A program made the position numbers and the translations under genes. DNA of 41,169 nucleotides from Phycisphaerales bacterium (GTDB taxonomy: Bacteria > Planctomycetota > Phycisphaerae > Sedimentisphaerales > Anaerobacaceae), in the NCBI GenBank assembly GCA_020352215.1, contig CP070675.1:3886812-3927980 (forward strand). The letters run 5' to 3'. Below, in pieces: positions 1 to 7,468 of this stretch (position 1 is its first letter; each line of letters starts with the position of its first letter). A model generated the notes under the pieces. That model did not search any database. It worked only from the letters and a program-made list of their open reading frames with translations, and had not been told where the DNA came from.

Positions 1-3000
1 GCTCCTTGCGTGTGCGGCCCAATGCTACTATGAAACTGTCGAGAGGACTCATGCTGGCGCCGAACTGGCCCATGCCCGTGAATTTCCACCCTTTGTCCCA
101 ATCCATGGACTCGACCGTCTCGACGAGAGTACTCACGCCCGATGCATCGCCCATTATGCCCAGGATGTGAGCGTAGGTGAGCCTTGCTTGCGCAACCTCC
201 GGACCTTCCGGTGCCATAGCGCAGTAGCGCTCGTACTCTTGCACCAGCATCGGCAGGGCTTCTTGGGGCTGAGTGAAAATCGTCTCCAGACCTTCGAAGT
301 TATTGACGAGGGTTTTCACGGCCCTGGCGATTTCTTCTCGGGGCAATGGGAACGAGTCTCTGTGAGTCAGGACCTGCTCAGGCAGACTGCCCTTTTCGAC
401 GAGGTGCGCTTGAAGCGCTCTGACATCGATGTCCCGCAGGCTTTTGCCGGTCCTGACAGCCATCGAAGCCGCAAGCCCAGCGGCATAGCCCTGGTTCTGG
501 ATGTCGGGCTGCATTCGTATGACCGGCATCACGTCCCGGTGCGCGCTGACTCCCAGACCCGTAACCAAGAGTCCATCCAGACCTCTGGGCAGCAGGCAGC
601 GATACGGCACGTAGCAGGCAATGACTTTCCTGTCGGGAGGCCTGAGCAGAAACATCGGATGTATCGTGAAGCCGTGCGAGTCGAAGTTGCTCCGGGCCAT
701 TACTATGGTGTCGGGGAAGGTGCGCTGTTTGTAGACGTCCAGCGGAGACAGGAAGAAGTCGCCCACTATCTGCCGTCGCTCGCGGGTGTCGACGAGCTGA
801 CCGAGGTCGTAGGCATCGGGAAATTTGTCCTTTGCCACCACGAACGCCCGCCATACATCTGCAACGTCGACGTCGTCGATGAATGTCCAGTCGGTGTTCG
901 TATAGCGAGCGCCGACATTCAAGGGCGGAAGTCCCGTGCCCTGAACGGCGATGTGCGAACCGTCGGTGTAGAGACATGCAGCCCCGGCGGCAGCGGCGAC
1001 GGCCGCGTTGCCGGTTGCATCAATGACGACCTTTGCCAGAACGACACCGCGTCCCTCGGGCGTAGCTACGACGATTCCTTTGACCTTGCCGGCTTCCACG
1101 AATGCGCCACAGCCGAGTGTCCGGAACCAGACATCCGCGCCGGCTTTGCGCAGCTCTCGCCGATACCACTCCGCTTTCAGTTGGTTGTTCCAGGCCTTAC
1201 CCTCGCCACTGCTGCCTTCCTTCTGCCCGCCGAGTTCTGCCAGGCCCCGATCGATTTCAGCGGTGAAGCCGGTGCGGTTCCCATAGTAGTAGCTGCTAAT
1301 GAGCCCGAGCGTGCCGACACCGCCGAGTCCGTGCAGGTATTCAACGACAAGTGTCCTGGCTCCGTGGCGGGCTGCCGAGATACCGGCCGGCGCTCCGCCT
1401 GTACCGCCACCCAGGACAACGACATCGTATTCTCCCAGGACCGGCACGGCCCGTTCGTCGGCGCCGACGGTGCCGAGTTGGGCCCGGCTCATCCGTATTC
1501 CGCTCAGGTCCTCTCTGATGTCTCCTGTGCTGACCGCGGCAGTGGGTTTTCCGGGCAATCTGATTTTGCCGGACTTGGCGAGGGTCTTCGCCTGCAAAGC
1601 GGCGGCGGCCCCGATGCGGCGACCCACCTTCATAAGCTCCAGAGGTCGCAGCATTCTGCGGGCAGCGGCGCGGGACATATCTGCGCAGCCGCCCAGAACA
1701 TACAGTCGTTCCGTGCCCGCAGGTCGAAACACATCGAGGCTGACCTTCTCGGCTCCGGGCCATGCGCCGGCGAGATGTTCCTCTGCTTTGACGGGATCCG
1801 GCGGCACCTGGAAGAGCATTTCCGATGCGCCCATCTGCCCTGGGTTCCAGGTCTTGTCACGTGCGATTTGCTCCGCCTCGGCGAAAGACGCAAAGGAGCT
1901 GTCTTTCATCGGGATCGCGAGTGTGTATTCGACAGCCTCGTGCTGTCTCCCATCGGCAGCCTGTACAGGCGTCGGCATCCTTCGAGATTCGATGCCTTCA
2001 CCCGTTCGCAGCTTGCCACCGACAACCACTCGTGTGAAGGTCCCTGTTCCACTTGGATACGGCTGGAATCTTGCTCCTGCCGCTCGTGCGACAGATGCCC
2101 GGGGTGTCGCGTCAATGATAAGCTTGGCCTTGACCGCCTGTCTGCCGGAACAGTTCACCATGACGATGCCGGCCGGTTTACCGGTGGCGTCACGAAGCAC
2201 ATCCGTGGCGTAGCACCCGAACAAAAAGTCCACGCCGGCTTCCAAGAGTGCCTGATCAAACGTCCGTTTGACCTGCATGGGAGCTGGCGGAACGCGATGC
2301 GTCGGTGCCTGTTCGGTTTCAGGCTGCTCAGGTTCAATGCAAATCTCACCCAACAGGATCCGCCGGGCATTAGGGCCTTTTTTCGCGTGCAGCTTCAGGT
2401 GGCGGGCCTCGCGGTTGACCGGTGCCGAGAGGGTAATTGCCGATTGCTCAAATGAGCCCTGGCCAAGCTTGCTGTTCTTGATGACGGCTGTCTGTATCCA
2501 GCGTTGCCCATCGTCACTGATAGAGACGGCGACGCTTTCCACTTCAAAGTCGTTGTCCCGTTGGTAGGCCATGACGTAGACGGCTTGGAGTCTTCTCTGT
2601 GCGCCGAGATCAATCGTGATATTCACATCGCCGTCATACTGGACACTCTGCGCCGGCGCGCTGTGCCACTTGCCGTCCGCGAGCAGAGACGGTGGCTGCG
2701 TATCCTTATGGAGATCGGCCGATGGTTTGTCGGCCTCGTATTTGAAGCCGATCGTATTGCCGGGCTGCCGCACACGGGCTGGCTCGGCAAAAACCTTCTT
2801 GGCCAGCACGGAAGTGGGTTTCTCCTCCGGTTCAAGCCAGAGGCGATATGTGCCGCACAGGTCCTGGCCTAGGTAGGGTCTGGAGGCTGCAAGAAAAACG
2901 CTCGCACCTCTGCGAGCAGCTTCGACGGCAGCAGCCACGCCTCCTGATGTGCCGCCGACGACCACTACGTCAACGTCACAGCTTACCGGAATATCCCGGG

Positions 3001-3160
3001 CTGATTCACTGACTGCCTCATGACGAAGCCCGGCCGTATCAGAGGAATCGCGGCTGATCCGAGACGGGACGTTGGTTTGCGGCGATTCAGCAAAACCCAA
3101 ATAGGCCGCAGCGAGGCAGACTGTTGTAGAGACCAGGATAGACCGGTTGAACGACGTCAT
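1..3160 (-). CDS. Secreted FAD-dependent oxidoreductase, tandem FAD_oxidored type with F5/8 type C insert (3' end missing)
   Basis: The minus strand stays open from an ATG at 3160 to the left edge (about 1053 codons), so the stop lies outside the window. The start MTSFNRSILVSTTVCLAAAY looks like a signal peptide, suggesting export. A dinucleotide-binding glycine motif (GGTSGGVAAA) lies near residue 69. A beta-rich stretch at about 155-277 resembles an F5/8 type C (discoidin) carbohydrate-binding domain. A second complete Rossmann motif (VVVLGGGTGG) lies near residue 582. After each motif comes the strand typical of FAD_oxidored proteins ('IIDATPRA' and 'VVIDATGNA'). The family is oxidoreductases of mostly unknown substrate, common in planctomycetes. 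The substrate here is unknown; the discoidin-like insert hints at binding to sugars or surfaces. The long plus-strand open frame over this gene is a shadow. Confidence 0.85.
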   Translation of the reverse strand, partial: MTSFNRSILVSTTVCLAAAYLGFAESPQTNVPSRISRDSSDTAGLRHEAVSESARDIPVSCDVDVVVVGGTSGGVAAAVEAARRGASVFLAASRPYLGQDLCGTYRLWLEPEEKPTSVLAKKVFAEPARVRQPGNTIGFKYEADKPSADLHKDTQPPSLLADGKWHSAPAQSVQYDGDVNITIDLGAQRRLQAVYVMAYQRDNDFEVESVAVSISDDGQRWIQTAVIKNSKLGQGSFEQSAITLSAPVNREARHLKLHAKKGPNARRILLGEICIEPEQPETEQAPTHRVPPAPMQVKRTFDQALLEAGVDFLFGCYATDVLRDATGKPAGIVMVNCSGRQAVKAKLIIDATPRASVARAAGARFQPYPSGTGTFTRVVVGGKLRTGEGIESRRMPTPVQAADGRQHEAVEYTLAIPMKDSSFASFAEAEQIARDKTWNPGQMGASEMLFQVPPDPVKAEEHLAGAWPGAEKVSLDVFRPAGTERLYVLGGCADMSRAAARRMLRPLELMKVGRRIGAAAALQAKTLAKSGKIRLPGKPTAAVSTGDIREDLSGIRMSRAQLGTVGADERAVPVLGEYDVVVLGGGTGGAPAGISAARHGARTLVVEYLHGLGGVGTLGLISSYYYGNRTGFTAEIDRGLAELGGQKEGSSGEGKAWNNQLKAEWYRRELRKAGADVWFRTLGCGAFVEAGKVKGIVVATPEGRGVVLAKVVIDATGNAAVAAAAGAACLYTDGSHIAVQGTGLPPLNVGARYTNTDWTFIDDVDVADVWRAFVVAKDKFPDAYDLGQLVDTRERRQIVGDFFLSPLDVYKQRTFPDTIVMARSNFDSHGFTIHPMFLLRPPDRKVIACYVPYRCLLPRGLDGLLVTGLGVSAHRDVMPVIRMQPDIQNQGYAAGLAASMAVRTGKSLRDIDVRALQAHLVEKGSLPEQVLTHRDSFPLPREEIARAVKTLVNNFEGLETIFTQPQEALPMLVQEYERYCAMAPEGPEVAQARLTYAHILGIMGDASGVSTLVETVESMDWDKGWKFTGMGQFGASMSPLDSFIVALGRTRKE

Positions 3161-3358
3161 GTTCGAGCCCTTCTTGCGGACATCTTTCCCCCGTTAGGCG
3201 CCAATTCCAGATTGCGCACGTGCGGGCGCTGCAGGACTTGACCGGGGCGCATGCCAACCGCAACTCCCGCAGAAATCGACATTATTGCAGCTGTCTGCGT
3301 ATTTGCAACAGAAATTCCGCCCATTCCCACGGACCAGGAGCCTTGAAAGCACCAAGGC

Positions 3359-3386
3359 TTGACAATACCTTCAACGGGCTTAGAAT
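3359..3386 (+). promoter_or_regulatory. Sigma70-type promoter for the acyltransferase gene
   Basis: TTGACA at 3359-3364, a 16-bp spacer and TAGAAT at 3381-3386 give a near-consensus promoter. The predicted transcript start (about 3392-3394) falls almost on the ATG at 3395, so the mRNA would be leaderless or nearly so. This fits the lack of a Shine-Dalgarno sequence before that ATG. Confidence 0.55.
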
Positions 3387-3394
3387 CGCCGCCT

Positions 3395-4336
3395 ATGGCA
3401 AATCCGGCTCGACGAAGGAAGAAAAGAAAAGGCAATATCTTCGTGGACTGGATCCTCTATGCGATAATGCGAGTCCTCGTGGTCTTTCTCTACTTGTTTG
3501 ATGTCGAGACAAACCTCAATACGGCCTGTGTTCTTGGTCGAATACTGTGGAAGTACTTTCATCGTGGCCGTAACCGAGCCCTTGCCAACCTCCGCGCCAG
3601 TTTCCCCGACAAGAGTGAGCAGTGGATATGGCGAACGGGCCGGCAGAGCTTTGAGCATATCGTTATGTTGGGTGTCAACGTGCTATTTACGCCGCGATTG
3701 GTAAAGAAACACAACTGGCGTGACTATTCACGATACAAGAATGTGGAAAGAGCCAAGTGGCTTATGAAGGAGGGCAGAGGGCTGCTTTTGGTCACAGGTC
3801 ATTACGGTAATTTCGAAATTGTGGGCTACATGATGGGGCTATTCGGCTTTGACGTGTACAGTGTCGCACGGCCTTTGGACAACAGATTTGTCAACAAGTA
3901 CGTGTATGACGTGCGGCAATTCGCCGGGCAGAAGATAGTCGACAAGAAGGGAGCGGCTGAACTTATGCCCAAGATCAGTTCAGGTGGCGCGACGCTGTGC
4001 TTTATGGCCGATCAGGATGCGGGTCCCAAAGGGCTGTTCGTGGATTTCTTCGGCCGCAAGGCCAGCACTCACAAGAGCGTCGCGGTGCTGGCCGTCACCA
4101 ACAATTTGCCTGTGGGTGTGGGTTACTGCAGGAGAGTGGGGAACCGCTTCTACTTCGAGATCGGGCTTACGCGGATCATTTTCCCTCAAGAATGGGCCGA
4201 CGAGGATGATCCCATCAGGTGGGTTACGGCCGAGTATACCAAGACAATCGAAGAATTTGTCCGGGAGGACCCGAGCCAATACTGGTGGATACATCGCAGG
4301 TGGAAAAGTCGGCCGAAGGAGGAAATGCAGAGATAA
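3395..4336 (+). CDS. Lysophospholipid/lipid A type acyltransferase (LpxL/HtrB-like)
   Basis: The product has 313 residues. Members of this family transfer an acyl chain to the lipid A precursor or a related lipid at the inner membrane. The catalytic HX4E motif is seen as GHYGNFE (His136, Glu141). Further on, 'FMADQDAG' and 'FFGRKASTHK' match the substrate-binding blocks of the LPLAT/HtrB family. A hydrophobic N-terminal segment (about residues 15-33) follows a very basic start, as in LpxL membrane anchors. I chose the ATG at 3395 over a TTG at 3359 because that TTG is part of the -35 box. It suggests a Gram-negative type envelope with acylated outer-membrane lipid. Whether the product acts in true lipid A synthesis is inferred from family only; no other lpx gene is nearby. 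Confidence 0.85.
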   Translation: MANPARRRKKRKGNIFVDWILYAIMRVLVVFLYLFDVETNLNTACVLGRILWKYFHRGRNRALANLRASFPDKSEQWIWRTGRQSFEHIVMLGVNVLFTPRLVKKHNWRDYSRYKNVERAKWLMKEGRGLLLVTGHYGNFEIVGYMMGLFGFDVYSVARPLDNRFVNKYVYDVRQFAGQKIVDKKGAAELMPKISSGGATLCFMADQDAGPKGLFVDFFGRKASTHKSVAVLAVTNNLPVGVGYCRRVGNRFYFEIGLTRIIFPQEWADEDDPIRWVTAEYTKTIEEFVREDPSQYWWIHRRWKSRPKEEMQR

Positions 4337-4414
4337 CAGTGAGACTTTCAAATTGATTGACCGAATCGGCGATTTGTATTAGTCTATTATTGGTGTGATA
4401 GAAGGAATTGAATC

Positions 4415-5308
4415 TTGGAACTATCTTGGCGTGTCAAATTACGGATTGCAGTCACGGCCGCTTTGGGTGTGGTCCTGATCGGCATCCTGGCGTGGCCTTT
4501 GGCCGCACCATCGGACCCACTCGGCCCTGCGCGCGCAGGCAACCTGGGTTCTGGCGGATTTATGGCGCTACTACTTCTGGCCTTCTCCTTGGGCCTGGCC
4601 GCATACTTTCTTTGCTGGCCCCACGGTCGGGAGATCGCCGTCCTGGCTGTGCCTTCCGGTTTGGCTGTCTGGGCGATTCGCTCGGGCAGCGTGGCGGCCA
4701 TGGTGCAACAGAATCCGGGCTACATCCAGCGGCAGATGCTTTTCAGGGGCATGATGTGGGAGCCGGTTGCCTGGCTGCTTGTTGTTGCGGCCGGATTCGG
4801 CGGAGTGCTTCTGGGCCAGAAGCTAAGCGGCAACCCCGAGCGCGCAGGGGTGGAAGAGGAATCTAGATCTGTGAAAAATGGATATATAGGTGCAGTGATT
4901 GCACTGTTGGGTTCCGTGCTGATGGTTCAGCTTGGCATTCGGGTGTTGGCCCAGGACGTCGGAGTCTTTGGCGGCGGGTTTGTTGCCCAGCCGGACGTCG
5001 GGCAGATTACGCTTGCGGTATTGGCCTCATTCGGTCTGAGCTCTTTTGTCATCAAGCGATTTCTGAATCTCAGCTACATCTGGCCGATAGTTGCCAGTGC
5101 TCTTGTGACGGCGTTTGCTGTTCTTACTGGTGGGAACCGGCAGGCATTGCAGCAGTTCGCCGAGCGCTGGCCAGCAGCTTTCTTCCCGAATGCGGTCCTT
5201 TCCGTCCTGCCCGTTCAAATGGTCGCATTTGGCTCCTTGGGCGCGATCGCAGGCTACTGGCTTGCGGTCCGCTATCACCACTGGCGACAACATGAGGGCA
5301 GGGATTAA
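4415..5308 (+). CDS. Polytopic membrane protein of unknown function
   Basis: The product has 297 residues. I do not recognise a family. About eight hydrophobic segments are visible: near residues 8-30, 50-70, 74-92, 110-132, 152-172, 192-210, 220-240 and 265-285. A short charged loop lies around residues 133-150, and the C-terminus is charged and presumably cytoplasmic. The start is a TTG at 4415 with GAAGGA 8-9 bases upstream (4401-4406). The gene lies 78 bp after the acyltransferase on the same strand and could share its transcript. A function in envelope lipid handling is possible from the neighbour only and is not shown by the sequence. Confidence 0.7.
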   Translation: MELSWRVKLRIAVTAALGVVLIGILAWPLAAPSDPLGPARAGNLGSGGFMALLLLAFSLGLAAYFLCWPHGREIAVLAVPSGLAVWAIRSGSVAAMVQQNPGYIQRQMLFRGMMWEPVAWLLVVAAGFGGVLLGQKLSGNPERAGVEEESRSVKNGYIGAVIALLGSVLMVQLGIRVLAQDVGVFGGGFVAQPDVGQITLAVLASFGLSSFVIKRFLNLSYIWPIVASALVTAFAVLTGGNRQALQQFAERWPAAFFPNAVLSVLPVQMVAFGSLGAIAGYWLAVRYHHWRQHEGRD

Positions 5309-5617
5309 GAAGGCAATTTAGCACATCTTTTTTTTGTTCTCCCACTTTCCATAAGTTCAAATTTTTGAACCACTTAGGTGCCAAACGTCTAATAATCGGG
5401 ACCCGCCCTCCAAACAAAACCAAAATTGGTTGTAATCGCGCTAAGAATTAGCCGAAATATAGGTGTGTTCACAATTCGCTGGTTAAATGCCGCTTCTAAG
5501 GTAAGTTGTTATGGGACAATGGCATGCGGCAATTTCTCTGGTGAGCAACCAGGTGAACAGACAGGTCAGTTTCGTCGTATGATATAAGGTAAGACCAGCC
5601 GGCAAAAGGAGTTAACG
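5309..5617. other. 309-bp gap before csrA with a perfect palindrome
   Basis: No gene is seen here. An AT-rich perfect inverted repeat, GTTCAAA-tt-TTTGAAC, lies at 5355-5370 and could be an operator. Nearer csrA, TGAACA (5554-5559), an 18-bp spacer and TATGAT (5578-5583) form a weak promoter candidate. A small hairpin CTGGT-gagca-ACCAG lies at 5538-5552. Confidence 0.4.
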
Positions 5618-5845
5618 ATGTTGGTTCTGAGCAGACAAAGAGATGAGTCGATAATGATTGGCGACGACGTTGAGATTGTGATCGTCGACGTCCGCGGAGA
5701 TAAGGTCCGGCTTGGCATAACAGCCCCGAAACAAATACCGGTTCACCGCCGGGAGATTTACGACGCGATTCAGCGAGAGAAACAGGAGAAGGAGAAGGAA
5801 CCCCAAGAGCAACCGGAAACACAGCACCAGGAGCACAAAGAGTAA
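5618..5845 (+). CDS. csrA: CsrA/RsmA carbon storage regulator
   Basis: The product has 75 residues. CsrA is a small dimeric RNA-binding protein that binds GGA motifs near ribosome binding sites and alters translation or mRNA stability. The N-terminus [17 protein letters not shown] and the following '[19 protein letters not shown]' are classic for the family. The tail after residue 55 is longer than usual and rich in Glu, Gln and Lys. The start ATG is preceded by AAAGGAG at a good distance. That GGA-containing ribosome site is also the kind of sequence CsrA itself binds, so autoregulation is possible (inference). The gene is flanked upstream by a 309-bp gap and downstream by a probable terminator, so it looks like a single-gene unit. 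Confidence 0.95.
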   Translation: MLVLSRQRDESIMIGDDVEIVIVDVRGDKVRLGITAPKQIPVHRREIYDAIQREKQEKEKEPQEQPETQHQEHKE

Positions 5846-5884
5846 GGGATTGATCTACCGCCGAAAAGTCATTAGAACCATTAG

Positions 5885-5932
5885 AACGCCGTCCTATCCG
5901 CACAAGAGTATCGGTTCAGGGCGGTTTTTTTT
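5885..5932 (+). terminator. Probable rho-independent terminator after csrA
   Basis: AACGCC pairs with GGCGGTT, CCT with AGG and CCG with CGG, giving an irregular nested hairpin. A run of eight T follows directly (5925-5932). It lies about 40 bp after the csrA stop. Confidence 0.55.
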
Positions 5933-5971
5933 ATGCGTGCCGTTCCTGTGTTCGCTTCTAGCGCAGAGCCC

Positions 5972-6256
5972 TTATTCTAACCTGTGAAGCAGCCACCACG
6001 TTAGTTTCCGGCGATTTGCATAGTCCAAGTAGATCTCACAGGTCTGGCCCTGGGCATCTTTGATTATGAAGTGGCGGCGGTGTCGGCGTGTGTACCATTT
6101 CCGGCTGCGAGGTCCAAGCCCGCCGAATCCTTTATCGACCCACTCGTGGAGCACTTGCACGACGTCGTGATCCTGGCCTCGCCAAGTGAAGCGCATGGGC
6201 CGGGGCGACATTTGCGCCCTTTCGACTTCGATCTTCTCTCCGATGAATTCTTCCAT
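5972..6256 (-). CDS. DUF6504-like small protein
   Basis: The product has 94 residues from the chosen ATG. The pattern of an N-terminal 'MEEFIGEKIEVE', then 'RFTWRGQDHDVVQVL', then a tryptophan-rich C-terminus ending 'LTWWLLHRLE' resembles the DUF6504 family of small proteins of unknown function. The middle section is very basic (KWYTRRHRRHF). The open frame continues upstream to a TTG at 6313, but the family similarity begins at the ATG at 6256. Neither start has a clear ribosome site, so the start is uncertain. The gene is convergent with csrA and divergent from the corrinoid protein gene. No function can be given. Confidence 0.6.
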   Translation of the reverse strand: MEEFIGEKIEVERAQMSPRPMRFTWRGQDHDVVQVLHEWVDKGFGGLGPRSRKWYTRRHRRHFIIKDAQGQTCEIYLDYANRRKLTWWLLHRLE

Positions 6257-6346
6257 CGCATATTGCCCGTGGGCAGAGACGCGCTGACAGAGCACCCTTA
6301 TACATCCATCCAACGATCAGGGCAAGCATAGACCGTGCTGACATAG

Positions 6347-6381
6347 GGCATCGGTCACAGCTCGCTATCGCCCCCGATGCC
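6347..6381. repeat. Inverted repeat, 8-bp stem, in the gap before the corrinoid gene
   Basis: GGCATCGG (6347-6354) and CCGATGCC (6374-6381) are perfectly complementary around a 19-base loop. There is no T-run, so it is not a simple terminator. It lies in the 334-391 bp gap between the DUF6504-like gene and the corrinoid protein gene. Confidence 0.45.
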
Positions 6382-6458
6382 TGCGGCCCTTCGCCGCTAC
6401 CCAGGATAGGCCTTGAAGCTCCCACCAACGGTCAGTTTCTCATCCGCGCGCATCGTGG

Positions 6459-6493
6459 ACGGCCGCTATCGTCTGCGACTGTCGAGCGGCCGT
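6459..6493. repeat. Inverted repeat, 9-bp stem, upstream of the corrinoid gene
   Basis: ACGGCCGCT (6459-6467) and AGCGGCCGT (6485-6493) are perfectly complementary around a 17-base loop. It is the second strong hairpin in the same gap. I could not match the region to a cobalamin riboswitch. The rest of the gap (6494-6647) shows only short weak hairpins. Confidence 0.5.
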
Positions 6494-6647
6494 TGGCGAA
6501 GGGGCATTTGCACGGTGAGGAGGGACTTTGGAGCCAAAAAACTTCAAGTTGGTCCTTGTTAGGGGCCTGACGGGGCGGTAGAATTGTGCCGCTGTCGTTG
6601 GAGAATATGGACATATTGGCCAAGTATATTTAGTGAGGTGAGTTGGT

Positions 6648-7274
6648 ATGGCAGATTTGAAAGCATTGGCTGATGCAGTAATCAAGGGTGACCAGAATAG
6701 TGCGGTTGAGATTACCAAGGCGGCCCTTGGTGAAGGCACGGCGGCGAAGAGCGTGCTCGACGAGGGGCTGATCGCTGGGATGGACATCGTAGGCGCCCGC
6801 TTCAAGAAAAACGAGATTTACATACCTGAGGTGCTTATTGCAGCCAGGGCAATGAAAATGGCGATGGAGATTCTTGAGCCGGAGCTTGTCAAGGCCGGTG
6901 TAGAGCCGGTAGGAAGGTTGTTGATAGGAACCGTGCAGGGCGACCTGCACGATATCGGAAAGAACCTTGTGGCTATGATGCTCAAGGGAGCGGGCTTCGA
7001 CGTGATAGACATGGGGGTCGATGTCGGGCCTGAGAAGTTTGTCGAGCAAGCGAAAACCAAAGGTGTCCAACTGATCGGCATGAGCGCTCTTTTGACTACG
7101 ACAATGCCTGGTATGGAAAAGACCGTCAAGGCTCTGAAGGACGCGGGTGTCTCCGCAAAGGTCATGATAGGCGGTGCGCCCGTGACACAGGGTTACGCGG
7201 AGAAGATTGGAGCTCATGGCTATGCTGCGGATGCCGCTTCGGCGGTGGATCTGGCCAAGGGCCTCGTTGCCTGA
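6648..7274 (+). CDS. Corrinoid (B12-binding) protein, MtbC/MttC/MtaC-like
   Basis: The product has 208 residues. These proteins carry a methyl group on a cobamide between a substrate methyltransferase and an acceptor methyltransferase. The N-terminal helical cap (about residues 1-85) has 'GEGTAAKSVLDEGLIAGMD' and 'YIPEVLIAARAM', typical of B12-binding domain 1. The Rossmann domain has the cobalt-ligand motif DLHDIGKN with His101, then 'GMSALLTTTM' and 'VMIGGAPVT'. The length is right for stand-alone cognate corrinoid proteins. The start has a GAGGTGAG-like ribosome site. No partner methyltransferase adjoins it. A MetE/UroD-fold protein that could serve such a role is about 17 kb away (24278-24979), but a link is only a guess. 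Confidence 0.9.
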   Translation: MADLKALADAVIKGDQNSAVEITKAALGEGTAAKSVLDEGLIAGMDIVGARFKKNEIYIPEVLIAARAMKMAMEILEPELVKAGVEPVGRLLIGTVQGDLHDIGKNLVAMMLKGAGFDVIDMGVDVGPEKFVEQAKTKGVQLIGMSALLTTTMPGMEKTVKALKDAGVSAKVMIGGAPVTQGYAEKIGAHGYAADAASAVDLAKGLVA

Positions 7275-7377
7275 GAGGGGTGCGCATCCGACAACTTGTC
7301 CGAGTGTGGGTGTGGGGGACGACCTTCATTCTGAGTTACGCGCGCTGCCACATTCTGGGATTGGGGAAAACTTGACC

Positions 7378-7404
7378 ACAGCCGTTTTGGGCGGCTGTTT
7401 TTTT
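7378..7404 (+). terminator. Rho-independent terminator after the corrinoid gene
   Basis: ACAGCCG (7378-7384) and CGGCTGT (7392-7398) form a perfect 7-bp stem with a 7-base loop, followed by a T-run ending at 7404. It lies about 100 bp after the corrinoid gene stop. Confidence 0.85.
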
Positions 7405-7468
7405 GCGCGCAATTTGGTAGAATGGACATTTGGTGATATGAGACATTGGCTTCTGCTGCCCGCTGTTA

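Noticed and set aside
167..2455. A 762-codon plus-strand open frame
   Set aside because: It lies opposite the FAD oxidoreductase, whose motifs are clear; the plus-strand protein has no family features.
6314..6647. Cobalamin riboswitch before the corrinoid gene
   Set aside because: I could not find the B12-box or the conserved pairing core.
5618..7274. csrA and the corrinoid gene as one operon
   Set aside because: A terminator after csrA, an opposite-strand gene and a long gap lie between them.
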